A stretch of DNA of 64,000 bases from an uncultured Bacteroidales bacterium (GTDB taxonomy: Bacteria > Bacteroidota > Bacteroidia > Bacteroidales > Barnesiellaceae). Shown here piece after piece: positions 33,112-42,790 of the stretch. The notes under the pieces are model-generated. The model saw only the letters and a list, made by a program, of their open reading frames with translations. It was not told the origin of the DNA and made no database searches. The number at the start of each line of letters is the position of its first letter. Within the stretch, counting starts at the first letter, position 1. Location: contig CASFYQ010000001.1 of assembly GCA_949298955.1 (NCBI GenBank), positions 248,001 to 312,000 of the forward strand, read 5' to 3'. A program made the translations under genes and the position numbers.

Positions 33112-36100
33112 TTAAAAATCAATTTTCAAATTCACACCAAACGAACGGGTTGCCGGCATATTGAAAATGTCGAATGCACCCAAACCGTTTTTGGTCGAAA
33201 GAGCGATATTGGGATCGATCGGAGCATCCTTGTAGATGAAGAAGAGGTTGCGGCCGATAACCGAGAGCGACAGGTTGCGGATAACACCGCCAAACAGATT
33301 GCGGAAGGTATAGCCCAGCGAGAGTTCGGCCAGACGGAAATTGGTGGCGTCGTAAACATATTGCGAACCCATGAAATTACCGCCTACGGTCTGATAGTAC
33401 TCCTGGATAGGAGCCACATTGCCGTCGGGCATGATCATACCCGGTTTCGTAACCGAACCGTCGGGCGACGTCCACACGAGGTTGTGAGCAGCCGCGTAGT
33501 CGCGAGCATCGCCTACCCGTTTCGAAACGCCTTGATAATCGAGGTAAGCCTCGGTGAGCGAAATGACTTTACCACCGATGCGACCGTTGATCAGGAAATA
33601 GAGCGAAAGGTCTTTCCAGGTGAAGGTGTTGCCCCAACCCAGCTGGAACTTGGAGTTCATGTTGCCCAGATAGACAAAGTCGGTCGTACTTACCTGAGGA
33701 GCGCCCTCGGAGCTTAACCAGATGCTGCCGTCGGCATTGCGACGGAAATCGAGGGCGTACATGTCGCCATAAGAACCGCCTTCGTCGTAACGAACCACGA
33801 TGTTACCACCGGCAATCTTCTGCTCGAGTTTGGCGGGGTTGCCTTGGTCGTCCTTGAAGGTTTTCACAATCTTGTTGTCGTTGTACGAGAAATTGACCGA
33901 GGTTCTCCACATCCAGTCTTTCGAGAAATTGAGCGAGTAAGAGAGGGTGGTCTCGACACCTTGGTTGCGAATGAGACCGGTGTTGACCGGTTTCATCTTA
34001 CCGCCCGTAGTGGTTTGCAGGAAATAGCTGTTACACAGCTGGGTGTGGTAGTAGGTCAAATCCCAGTTGAGAGCGCTTTCGAAGAACGAAACATCGAAAC
34101 CGGCCTCGAACGATTTGGAGGTTTCGGGCAGCGGGTTGTCGAAATAGCCGTAGGTCGACGATGCGATGGCACCGGTGGCCAGGTTCTCGGTACCCATACT
34201 GAATACCTCGTTGGGAATCGAGTTACCTACCTCACTATACGATGCGCGGAGCTTCAAGTGGGTGATGAACTCGGGCATGGTGATGTATTTGTGCATCAAG
34301 GTATTGGCACCTACCGAGAAATAGCCGTAGTTGTCGGGGGTACCGCGGTACTCGAATTGCTTGAAAGCGCGGTACCAGTCTTGACGGTAGCTACCCTCCA
34401 AATATACATAGTCCTTATAACCTACCTGACCGGTGAAGAAGAGACCTTTGTCCCAGTTGGACGAGAGGCTGTAGGTGGTTACGCTACCGGCGCCCCACGA
34501 AGCCGTAGGCTCGAAGAAATTGATGCGGGTGGGCAGCTCGTTCATCGAGGTATAGGAGAAATAGGAAGCGCGGTTCCACATCTTTTGGGTTTCGCCCTTC
34601 ACGGTGTGTCCTACCCAACCGGCGGTTGCCGATACCGAGAAATCTTTGATCTGCTTGTTATAGCTCAACATGGCATCGACATAGACATCGTTGCTCCAAT
34701 AGAGGTCTTGGCCATACATACCGTAATCTTCCATGGTAGCTACGTTCCAGGTGGTTGCGTAGCGGTTGGTATAGCCTTTGTATTTGGCACGGTCCATGTT
34801 CAAGCGCCCCTGAACTTTCAAGCCGGGGATAATCTCGTAGCTGGCCGAAATGTATCCGTAGGCGCGTTCCTCGGTATTTTCGCTCTTGTTCATGTGGGTA
34901 ATCCAGTAGGGGTTGTTGTTACCGGCCGAGAAATAGGCCCACTGTTGCATGGGACCCGACAGCTGGGTGGTACCGTTGGGTATCCACTCTCTCTTGTCGT
35001 TGTAGTAGCCATAGATATTGGAGGTCCAGGTACCTTCGCCCCGATAGTTCTTGCGATAGTAGTCCATGTCGATGTTACGCGGCATGCGGTACAAGTCGTA
35101 CAAGGGATTCATAACCGTACCACCACCGGGACGGTTCTTGGTATTGGCATGCACATAGTTCAACGACAGGTCGATGTTCAGTTTCTTGTTGAACAGCGAG
35201 TAGTTCTGACGGAACGAGAAAGTGTTTCGTTGGTACGAGTTGTTGGGTACCATACCGTCGGAATAGGAGTTGGCATACGAGAAATAGGAACGAACCTTCT
35301 CGGTACCACCGCTTATCGAAACCGAGTTGTTGTAGGTAGCACCCGTCTCGAAGAAATCGGCGATATCGTTCTGGGTATAATTACGCAGATGAGCGCCCGA
35401 GTAGGCGAGCTCGTCGGCCGTCATATCCGACACCTTCTTACCCCAGCTCGTGGTAGAGAGCTGATTGGCAGCCACGTTGACATCGGCACCGTAGGTGTTT
35501 TGGATTTGGGGGAGAACCAGCGGAGTCTCGAAAGTTACATTGGAGTTCACGCTCACTGTGACACTACCCTCTTTACCGCGTTTGGTGGTAATCATCAACA
35601 CACCGTTGGCAGCAGCACTACCGTAAAGGGCGGCGGCATTGGCACCTTTCAGAATGTTGATGCTCTCGATATCGTCGGGGTTGATGAGCGAAAGGGCGTC
35701 GCCGCCTTCGGCCACGCTCGAATAGGTGAGCGAGCTACCATCGCTGCTCCACGACGAGCCGGCGCCACCGATTTGGTTGGTCATAGGAATACCGTCGACC
35801 ACAATCAGCGGGCTGTTGTTACCCATAACCGACTTGTTACCACGCAACAGAATTTTCGAGGTACCACCGGCACCACCGGCACTCTGGGTAATCGTCACAC
35901 CGGCAGCTTTACCTTGCAACGAGTTTACAAAGTTGGCATCCTGTACCTTCATCAACTCATCGCCTTTAATTTCTTGGGTGGCATAGGTCAGCGAAGACTC
36001 TTTGCGGGTAATACCCATGGCGGTAACGACAACCTCGTCAAGGAGTTTGTCGTTGCTGTCCATCACGACATCGATTCTGCTCTGACCATTGATGGCTTTC

Positions 36101-36414
36101 TTGATGGTTTCGTAACCAATATAAGAAAACTCCAACTCGTTGCTCCCAGCGGGAACTTTGATAGAGTAGTTACCGTCGATGTCGGTCACTACTACTACAT
36201 TGGTACCTACCACTTTTACGGTAAGACCGATAAGGGTCTCGCCCGAAGGATCGGTTACTGTACCGGAAACGACTTTCGTTCCTGCGGCCACATTTTGATT
36301 CACACTTTCGGCTTGAATAGCCTCAGATGGTGCTGCACTGGCATACGCAGCGGTACCGATTCCAAAACTTGAAATCAGTACGACAATAATTGCTTTTAGA
36401 TTTCTTCTATACAT
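33112..36414 (-). CDS. SusC/RagA-type TonB-dependent outer-membrane transporter
   Basis: An 1100-aa protein from the ATG at 36414; the frame is open 163 codons further but that part is AT-rich non-coding sequence. A signal peptide is followed by a carboxypeptidase-regulatory-like domain (V-V-S-G-T-V-T-D-P-S-G-E-T-L, about 50-130), a plug domain with L-Q-G-K-A-A-G-V and L-I-V-V-D-G-I-P-M, and a 22-strand barrel ending in Asp-Phe. It imports oligosaccharides with energy from TonB-ExbBD. No STN domain is seen, so control by an anti-sigma factor is unlikely. Confidence 0.95.
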   Translation of the reverse strand: MYRRNLKAIIVVLISSFGIGTAAYASAAPSEAIQAESVNQNVAAGTKVVSGTVTDPSGETLIGLTVKVVGTNVVVVTDIDGNYSIKVPAGSNELEFSYIGYETIKKAINGQSRIDVVMDSNDKLLDEVVVTAMGITRKESSLTYATQEIKGDELMKVQDANFVNSLQGKAAGVTITQSAGGAGGTSKILLRGNKSVMGNNSPLIVVDGIPMTNQIGGAGSSWSSDGSSLTYSSVAEGGDALSLINPDDIESINILKGANAAALYGSAAANGVLMITTKRGKEGSVTVSVNSNVTFETPLVLPQIQNTYGADVNVAANQLSTTSWGKKVSDMTADELAYSGAHLRNYTQNDIADFFETGATYNNSVSISGGTEKVRSYFSYANSYSDGMVPNNSYQRNTFSFRQNYSLFNKKLNIDLSLNYVHANTKNRPGGGTVMNPLYDLYRMPRNIDMDYYRKNYRGEGTWTSNIYGYYNDKREWIPNGTTQLSGPMQQWAYFSAGNNNPYWITHMNKSENTEERAYGYISASYEIIPGLKVQGRLNMDRAKYKGYTNRYATTWNVATMEDYGMYGQDLYWSNDVYVDAMLSYNKQIKDFSVSATAGWVGHTVKGETQKMWNRASYFSYTSMNELPTRINFFEPTASWGAGSVTTYSLSSNWDKGLFFTGQVGYKDYVYLEGSYRQDWYRAFKQFEYRGTPDNYGYFSVGANTLMHKYITMPEFITHLKLRASYSEVGNSIPNEVFSMGTENLATGAIASSTYGYFDNPLPETSKSFEAGFDVSFFESALNWDLTYYHTQLCNSYFLQTTTGGKMKPVNTGLIRNQGVETTLSYSLNFSKDWMWRTSVNFSYNDNKIVKTFKDDQGNPAKLEQKIAGGNIVVRYDEGGSYGDMYALDFRRNADGSIWLSSEGAPQVSTTDFVYLGNMNSKFQLGWGNTFTWKDLSLYFLINGRIGGKVISLTEAYLDYQGVSKRVGDARDYAAAHNLVWTSPDGSVTKPGMIMPDGNVAPIQEYYQTVGGNFMGSQYVYDATNFRLAELSLGYTFRNLFGGVIRNLSLSVIGRNLFFIYKDAPIDPNIALSTKNGLGAFDIFNMPATRSFGVNLKIDF

Positions 36415-36961
36415 ATGTGTATTTATAGGTATTCGAATACTAAAAAAATAATTTACCTCTCTCATAAAAAAACAGATTAACTTATCTCCATAGGCATTAC
36501 AAAAATTAATTATTAAATATTTTTTATTAAACCAAATCACGTTCAAGGAGGAAAATAAGTATCCGACATGAATTTCATGGCATCTCTTTTTGATGTTAAG
36601 AATACAAATCGTGGACAAATATAAAGAAAATATGAGAATCGACCATAAAAAAGAGAAAAATTTTTTCGCAGGCTGATTTTCAGGATTTTTAGGACATATA
36701 ATGTATCCGGCCACTTTATTGCCTATATTTATAAATAATTTTAGAAAGTATTTTCCCGGCAAGAAGGGCTCCACTCCCCTATCGGCACAGCCTGCCCGGC
36801 TGCAAAAAGGCAAAAAGACAACCGCCCGGACACATTCTTTTAAATAAAGCCACAAAAAAGAGGTTTTTGATAAAAAAAAGCGTACTTTTGCAAACCATTC
36901 CATTCTTCTTCTAAATTAGGATTACTGTGCCTCGGCACTAAAAACAACGAATTTTGACTGT
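36415..36961. other. Divergent intergenic region with promoters
   Basis: A 547-bp AT-rich region between the SusC-like gene and the efflux operon with no supported gene. CAAATATA at 36616-36623 is TATATTTG on the minus strand, a -7 element that would give a 200-nt leader for the SusC gene. TACTTTTG at 36883-36890 is a -7 element for the efflux operon, about 70 bp before its ATG. I see no regulator-binding palindrome of note. Confidence 0.45.
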
Positions 36962-38209
36962 ATGAGTAAAATTTCTTTTGAAAATATTCGGCGCACGGCC
37001 CGAAAAACAGGCGGTTATCTTTTGCGGTTGTGGGATAGCCTCCGCAACCTATCATTACGCACATATATATATATAGGTATAGGCTTGGTCGTGATAGGCG
37101 GCGGGCTGTACTGGCTTTTGCGACCGGCACCGCCGGGTCCCGACCTGCCGATAGTGGAAGTCGAGCCAGTGGCAACCGACGACGTTGAAATTTATGGCGA
37201 GTACGTGGGCCGAATCAGAGCCCAGCAGTTTGTCGAGATACGGGCCCGCGTCGAGGGCTTCCTCGAAAAGATGCTCTTCGACGAAGGTACATACGTCAAA
37301 AAAGGGCAACCCCTCTTCATCATCGACCCCAAACAATACCAGGCCCGGGCCAACAAGGCTAAGGCACAGCTGAACAAGAACAAGGCGCTGGCCCTGAAAG
37401 CCGAGCGCGACCTGGAGCGCATACGCCCCCTGTACCAACAGAATGCCGCCAGCCAACTCGACCTCGACAACGCTATCGCCTCGTATGAGAGCGCCAAGGC
37501 CGAGGTGGAGATGAGCGAAGCCGACCTCACCCAAGCCGAGACCGCCCTGGGATACACCACGGTAAGTTCGCCCATATCGGGGTATATATCGGAGCGCAAC
37601 GTCGATATAGGTACCCTCGTCAGCCCCGGCGGGCAGTCGCTGCTGGCTACGGTCGTGAAGAGCGACACGGTGCGTGTCGATTTCAGCATGACCGGACTCG
37701 ACTATCTCAAAAGCAAAGCCCGCAACGTGAACTTGGGACAAAAAGATACGACCCGCACATGGGAGCCTTATATTACCATTACCCTCCCCGACAACTCGGC
37801 TTATCCGCAACGGGGTATCGTCGACTTTGCCGACCCGCAGGTGGATCCCCAAACCGGCACTTTCTCGGTGCGAGCCGAAATGCCTAACCCCGAGCACATT
37901 TTGCTCCCGGGCCAGTTTACCCGAGTGCGGCTTTTGCTCGACATGCGGGAGAACGCGGTTGTGGTCCCCACGAAAGCCATCGTCATCGAAAAGGGCGGTG
38001 CCTATATTTTTGTGGTGAGAACCGACAGTGTAGCCGAGCGCCGCATGGTCGAGTTGGGCCCCGAAGTGGGTAACAACGTGATTATCGAGCGAGGCCTCGT
38101 GCCCAACGAGAACATCGTCGTGGAGGGATTCCACAAACTCACTCACGGCGACAAGGTAATACCCTCGATTTATCAAGCGGACCAACAAGAAAAAAGTCCT
38201 AAAAACTAA
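36962..38209 (+). CDS. RND efflux periplasmic adaptor (MFP)
   Basis: A 415-aa membrane fusion protein. An N-terminal membrane anchor (about 37-58) is followed by a lipoyl half-motif (R-A-R-V-E-G-F-L-E, about 90), an alpha-helical hairpin (about 125-190), the second lipoyl half (P-I-S-G-Y-I-S-E-R-N-V), a beta barrel and a membrane-proximal domain. It links the inner-membrane pump to the outer-membrane channel. It is the first gene of a three-gene operon and is spaced 6 bp from the pump gene. No lipobox is seen. Confidence 0.95.
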   Translation: MSKISFENIRRTARKTGGYLLRLWDSLRNLSLRTYIYIGIGLVVIGGGLYWLLRPAPPGPDLPIVEVEPVATDDVEIYGEYVGRIRAQQFVEIRARVEGFLEKMLFDEGTYVKKGQPLFIIDPKQYQARANKAKAQLNKNKALALKAERDLERIRPLYQQNAASQLDLDNAIASYESAKAEVEMSEADLTQAETALGYTTVSSPISGYISERNVDIGTLVSPGGQSLLATVVKSDTVRVDFSMTGLDYLKSKARNVNLGQKDTTRTWEPYITITLPDNSAYPQRGIVDFADPQVDPQTGTFSVRAEMPNPEHILLPGQFTRVRLLLDMRENAVVVPTKAIVIEKGGAYIFVVRTDSVAERRMVELGPEVGNNVIIERGLVPNENIVVEGFHKLTHGDKVIPSIYQADQQEKSPKN

Positions 38210-38215
38210 TGCGTT

Positions 38216-41200
38216 ATGAAATTGGACTTTTTTATTGACAGACCCATATTCTCGATTGTCATTTCAATCGTGATTGTAATCGTGGGCGCATTGGGACTTA
38301 TCCTGTTGCCCATCGACCAATACCCGCAAATTGTTCCCCCGGTGGTGAAAGTCACGGCCTCTTATCCCGGCGCCAGTGCGCAAACCGTCACTCAGGCCGT
38401 GGCTACTCCTATCGAACAAGAGTTGAACGGAACCCCCGGAATGCTCTATATGGAGTCGACCAACAGCAACTCGGGTAGTTTCTCGGCCAACATTACCTTT
38501 GACATATCGGTCGACCCCGACCTGGCAGCCGTCGAGATACAAAACCGGGTTAAACAGGCCGAAGCCCGTCTGCCGGCCGAAGTGGTGCAAAACGGTATCT
38601 CGGTAGAGAAACAGGCTTCGAGCCGACTGATGACTGTCACCCTGCGATCGGACGACCCCAAATTCGACGAAATTTATCTGAGTAACTATGCCACGCTCAA
38701 CGTGTTGGATATGTTGCGACGGGTCAAAGGAGTGGGCAGCGTGTCGAACGTAGGCAGCCGCTACTATGCCATGCAAATATGGGTACAGCCCGACCGCCTG
38801 GCCAACCTCGGCCTCACGGTCGACGATTTGCAAAAGGCCCTCAAAGACCAGAACCGCGAATCGGCGGCCGGTGTGTTGGGGCAGCAACCCATCGAAAACA
38901 TCGATGTGACCACCCCGATTATCGCACAAGGCCGGTTGTCGTCGGCTGCCGAGTTTGAAGAAATCGTTATCCGGGCCAATCCCGACGGGTCGCTGATACG
39001 TCTGCGCGACGTAGCACGCATCTCGCTCGAAGCTCAATCGTACAACACCGAGAGCGGTATCAACGGCGGGAATGCTGCCGTGCTGAACATCAATATGCTA
39101 CCGGGCGCCAACGCCATGGAGGTTGCCAAATCGGTCAAGCAAGAGATGGAGGCGATAAGCCGCAATTTCCCCGAGGGAATCACATATGAGATACCTTTCG
39201 ATATGACCTCCTATATCTCGCAGTCTATCAGCGAGGTATATCACACGCTTTTCGAAGCGCTCATACTGGTGATTTTAGTCGTATTCCTCTCGTTGCAAAA
39301 CTGGCGGGCAACCTTGATTCCCATCATAGCCGTACCTATCTCGTTGATTGGAACCTTCGGGGTCATGCTCGCATTCGGTTTTTCGCTCAACATGATGACT
39401 CTTTTGGGACTTATCCTGGCCATTGGTATCGTGGTAGACGATGCAATCGTGGTTGTAGAGAATGTCGAACGTACCATGGACGAAGAGCACCTCGATTCCT
39501 ATACAGCCACAAAAAAGGCCATGCAGGGCTTGGGCAGCGCCATTATCGCTACCTCGCTGGTATTGTGTGCCGTGTTTGTGCCTGTAAGTTTTCTGGCCGG
39601 CATCACCGGGCAGCTTTACCGCCAATTTACCATTACGATTGCCGTATCGGTGCTTATCTCGACTGTCGTGGCTCTCACGTTAAGTCCGGCCATGTGCGCC
39701 CTGTTGCTGCGTCCCGACTCCGGGAAAAAGAAGAACAAGGTGTTCCGCTATATCAATCTATGGCTGGCATTCGGGAACCGGCTCTACGAGCGGTTGATTC
39801 GCAAGGGATTGAGAAATCCTCGCCGTATTCTGGCTGCCTTCGGGCTCTCGCTGATTGCCATTTGGCTGCTCAATAAGGTGGTGCCTCAAAGTTTCATGCC
39901 GCAGGAAGACCAAGGCTATTTCACCGTAGAACTGGAATTGCCCGAGGGAGCGACTCTTGAGCGGACTCGCCTGGTGACCGACCGGGCCATGAGCTACCTG
40001 ATGTCGCGCGACGATGTGGAATATGTGCTCAACGTAACCGGTTCGAGTCCACGTGTGGGAACCAACCAGTCGCGCAGCCAGTTGACGGTAATCCTCAAAC
40101 CTTGGGAAGAACGCAAATCGTCGAACCTGCGTGAAATCATGGAGGAGATTCGCCAAGAGCTGAAACAGTATCCCGAGAGCAAAGCCTACCTGAGTACACC
40201 GCCCGTCATACCGGGCATGGGTAGTTCGGGCGGTTTCGAGATGGTGCTCGAAGCCCGAAGCGATGCCAGCTATGAAGATTTACAACGTGCCGCCGACACC
40301 CTACTCTACTACGCTTCGCAGCGAAAAGAGATAAGCGGGCTCTCTTCGTCGATTCAAAACGACATTCCACAGCTCTATTTCGATGTAGACCGCGACAAGG
40401 CGCAAATGCTGGGAGTCAAGATTTCCGACATATTCTCGACGCTCAAGACCTTCACCGGGTCTATTTATGTGAACGATTTCAACATGTTTAACCGCATCTA
40501 CCGGGTTTATATTCAAGCCGAAGCCCCATATCGGGCTCATAAAGAGAACCTGGGACTGTTTTTCGTCAGGGGGAGCAATGGCTCGATGATTCCTATCACG
40601 GCATTGGGAACAACCTCCTACACAACCGGTCCGGGAACGATACGGCGATTCAACATGTTTACCTCGGCCACCATATCGGGCGAAGCCGCCCCGGGATACA
40701 GTTCGGGGCAGGTGATGACCATACTCGAAGATATTGCCAAAAAGCATCTTCCCTCCAACATCGGGGTGGAATGGAGCGGACTCTCCTACCAAGAGAAACA
40801 TGTGAGCGGGCAAACCGGCTATGTGCTGGCATTGGCATTGCTCTTCGTCTTCCTTTTCCTGGCCGCCCAGTATGAAAGTTGGTCTATCCCGGTAGCCGTC
40901 ATTTTATCACTGCCGGTAGCCGGTGTGGGAGCCTATTTGGGCAACTGGCTTTGCGGGCTCGAGAACAACATTTATTTCCAAATCGGGTTGGTCATGCTCA
41001 TCGGATTGGTAGCCAAGAATGCAATCCTTATCGTCGAGTTTGCCAAAGACGAGGTAGAGAAAGGCAATAACGTGATAGATGCGGTAGTCAAAGCTGCACA
41101 TCTGCGATTCCGCCCCATCGTCATGACCTCGTTGGCCTTTATTCTGGGCATGTTGCCGCTTGTCTTTGCCAGCGGGCCGGGATCGGCCAGCCGGCAAGGC

Positions 41201-41314
41201 ATCGGTACGGGCGTATTCTTCGGTATGATTGTGGCCATCACGATAGGTATTGTGTTTGTTCCCCTGCTCTTTGTATGGGTATACAAATTGAAATTTAAAC
41301 TGACGAAACGATGA
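38216..41314 (+). CDS. RND multidrug efflux pump (HAE-1 type)
   Basis: A 1032-aa proton-driven inner-membrane pump like AcrB and MexB. It starts with F-F-I-D-R-P-I-F, as family members do, and has twelve membrane spans with the two large periplasmic loops. The proton-relay Asp pair is visible in G-I-V-V-D-D-A-I-V-V-V-E-N near residue 405, and the Lys in G-L-V-A-K-N-A-I-L-I near residue 930. The stop overlaps the start of the channel gene by 4 bp (ATGA). The substrates cannot be told from sequence. Confidence 0.96.
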   Translation: MKLDFFIDRPIFSIVISIVIVIVGALGLILLPIDQYPQIVPPVVKVTASYPGASAQTVTQAVATPIEQELNGTPGMLYMESTNSNSGSFSANITFDISVDPDLAAVEIQNRVKQAEARLPAEVVQNGISVEKQASSRLMTVTLRSDDPKFDEIYLSNYATLNVLDMLRRVKGVGSVSNVGSRYYAMQIWVQPDRLANLGLTVDDLQKALKDQNRESAAGVLGQQPIENIDVTTPIIAQGRLSSAAEFEEIVIRANPDGSLIRLRDVARISLEAQSYNTESGINGGNAAVLNINMLPGANAMEVAKSVKQEMEAISRNFPEGITYEIPFDMTSYISQSISEVYHTLFEALILVILVVFLSLQNWRATLIPIIAVPISLIGTFGVMLAFGFSLNMMTLLGLILAIGIVVDDAIVVVENVERTMDEEHLDSYTATKKAMQGLGSAIIATSLVLCAVFVPVSFLAGITGQLYRQFTITIAVSVLISTVVALTLSPAMCALLLRPDSGKKKNKVFRYINLWLAFGNRLYERLIRKGLRNPRRILAAFGLSLIAIWLLNKVVPQSFMPQEDQGYFTVELELPEGATLERTRLVTDRAMSYLMSRDDVEYVLNVTGSSPRVGTNQSRSQLTVILKPWEERKSSNLREIMEEIRQELKQYPESKAYLSTPPVIPGMGSSGGFEMVLEARSDASYEDLQRAADTLLYYASQRKEISGLSSSIQNDIPQLYFDVDRDKAQMLGVKISDIFSTLKTFTGSIYVNDFNMFNRIYRVYIQAEAPYRAHKENLGLFFVRGSNGSMIPITALGTTSYTTGPGTIRRFNMFTSATISGEAAPGYSSGQVMTILEDIAKKHLPSNIGVEWSGLSYQEKHVSGQTGYVLALALLFVFLFLAAQYESWSIPVAVILSLPVAGVGAYLGNWLCGLENNIYFQIGLVMLIGLVAKNAILIVEFAKDEVEKGNNVIDAVVKAAHLRFRPIVMTSLAFILGMLPLVFASGPGSASRQGIGTGVFFGMIVAITIGIVFVPLLFVWVYKLKFKLTKR

Positions 41315-42696
41315 AAAAGATAAAAATCATCTTATCCATACTATTGGCAGTGCTTGCCTTCACCGGCTGCTCTATCCAAAAGCGCTGCCCTGCACCCGAG
41401 CTAAATCTGCCGGACGAAATCATCGCAGGAGAAAACGATACCCTCACCATTGCCGATATGGCCTGGTGGGAACTCTACTCCGACTCGACTCTGACCAAGT
41501 TAATCGACAAAACGCTTAACAACAACCGCAATATGCGGGCCGCAGAAGCTCATATCAGACAAATGGAAGAGTTGTACCGGGTAAGCAAGGCTTCGCTTTG
41601 GCCCTCTATCGGCGGTCAAGTTTTTGCCGACCGTGAAACCAATGCTTATTATGGCGAAAAGGTGGATATAGAGCCCGAACTCAGCCTTAAAGCCTCGCTT
41701 AGCTGGGAGATAGACTTGTGGGGCAACCTGCGCTGGAGCAAGAAAAAAGGAGCAGCCGAATATTTGGCTTCGGTCGAGGCTGCCCGAGCCATGCAGATGA
41801 CGCTGATTGCCGAAACGGCGACTGCCTATTTCGAACTGGTAGCTCTCGACCAAGAGCTCGAAATCGTATTACAGACCGTAAAAACGCGCGAGGAGAGCGT
41901 CAACCAGGCCCGTCTGCGATTCGAAGGTGGACTTACCTCCGAAACGGCATATCAACAAGCCCAGGTAGAGTTGGCCAACGCATCGGCTCTAATCCCAAAT
42001 CTGGAGCAGAAGATTGCCCTGAAAGAGAATCAGATAGCCGTTCTGTCGGGTGAATACCCTTCGAAAATAGAACGGGGAAAATTCGATATAAACGCTTCGC
42101 TACCCGAGGATATGCCCATCGGGCTCCCCTCTACCCTGCTGCAGCGTCGTCCCGATGTACGGCAAGCCGAGCAACAGCTCAAATCGGCAATGGCCTCGGT
42201 AGGTATCGCTTATGCCGACCGTTTCCCCAAGTTGACCATCAACCTGGTGGGAGGTATCGAAAACGATCAGTTGAAAGGATTCTTCGAGGCACCGTTCTCC
42301 TATGTGGCCGGTAATTTTGTCGCACCTATTTTTGCATTTGGGAAGCGAAAGGCCCAATACAAAGCCTCGCTGGCAGCCTATGACGAAAAGCGCTACGCCT
42401 ATGAGCAAAAGGTTCTCGAGGTTTTTCGCGAGGTAAACGACGCTGTGATTACCTATCAGAAAAAACGCCGTACATCGGAGCTGCAACTCAATCTGTTCGA
42501 AGCGGCTCAAAAGTATGTAGATCTGGCACAACTGCAATATCTCAATGGGGTTATCCGCTATATCGACGTATTGGACGCCCATCGTAATTTCTTTGATGCC
42601 CAAATAGGATTGAGCAATGCCATTCGTGACGAATATCTGGCCATGGTCAATCTCTACAAAGTGTTAGGAGGCGGTTGGAACACACAAGCCGAATAG
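41311..42696 (+). CDS. Outer-membrane efflux channel lipoprotein (NodT/TolC family)
   Basis: A 461-aa TolC-type protein with a lipobox (A-F-T-G-C-S, lipid on Cys20). The duplicated OEP domain is seen in the helical repeats A-E-A-H-I-R-Q-M-E and L-P-S-T-L-L-Q-R-R-P-D-V-R-Q-A-E, the latter the conserved NodT motif. It completes the tripartite pump with the two upstream genes. A strong terminator follows. Confidence 0.95.
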   Translation: MKKIKIILSILLAVLAFTGCSIQKRCPAPELNLPDEIIAGENDTLTIADMAWWELYSDSTLTKLIDKTLNNNRNMRAAEAHIRQMEELYRVSKASLWPSIGGQVFADRETNAYYGEKVDIEPELSLKASLSWEIDLWGNLRWSKKKGAAEYLASVEAARAMQMTLIAETATAYFELVALDQELEIVLQTVKTREESVNQARLRFEGGLTSETAYQQAQVELANASALIPNLEQKIALKENQIAVLSGEYPSKIERGKFDINASLPEDMPIGLPSTLLQRRPDVRQAEQQLKSAMASVGIAYADRFPKLTINLVGGIENDQLKGFFEAPFSYVAGNFVAPIFAFGKRKAQYKASLAAYDEKRYAYEQKVLEVFREVNDAVITYQKKRRTSELQLNLFEAAQKYVDLAQLQYLNGVIRYIDVLDAHRNFFDAQIGLSNAIRDEYLAMVNLYKVLGGGWNTQAE

Positions 42697-42723
42697 CCAT
42701 ATAAAAGTTTCAATACACACAAA

Positions 42724-42766
42724 AAAATCCCCGAAGCACGATTTTCATTTTGGCTTCGGGGATTTT
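42724..42766. terminator. Bidirectional terminator between efflux operon and galK
   Basis: AAAATCCCCGAAGC and its complement form a perfect 14-bp stem with a 15-nt loop, with A and T tails serving the convergent genes. Confidence 0.88.
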
Positions 42767-42790
42767 GTGTATCAGCTCACCAACGGCCGC

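Noticed and set aside
33844-36372. An 842-codon open frame on the plus strand
   Set aside because: It is antisense to the SusC-like gene, and its composition is that of a shadow frame.
36415-36903. N-terminal extension of the SusC-like protein by 163 residues
   Set aside because: The extra part is AT-rich, has no domain, and lies before a standard signal peptide that begins at the ATG at 36414.
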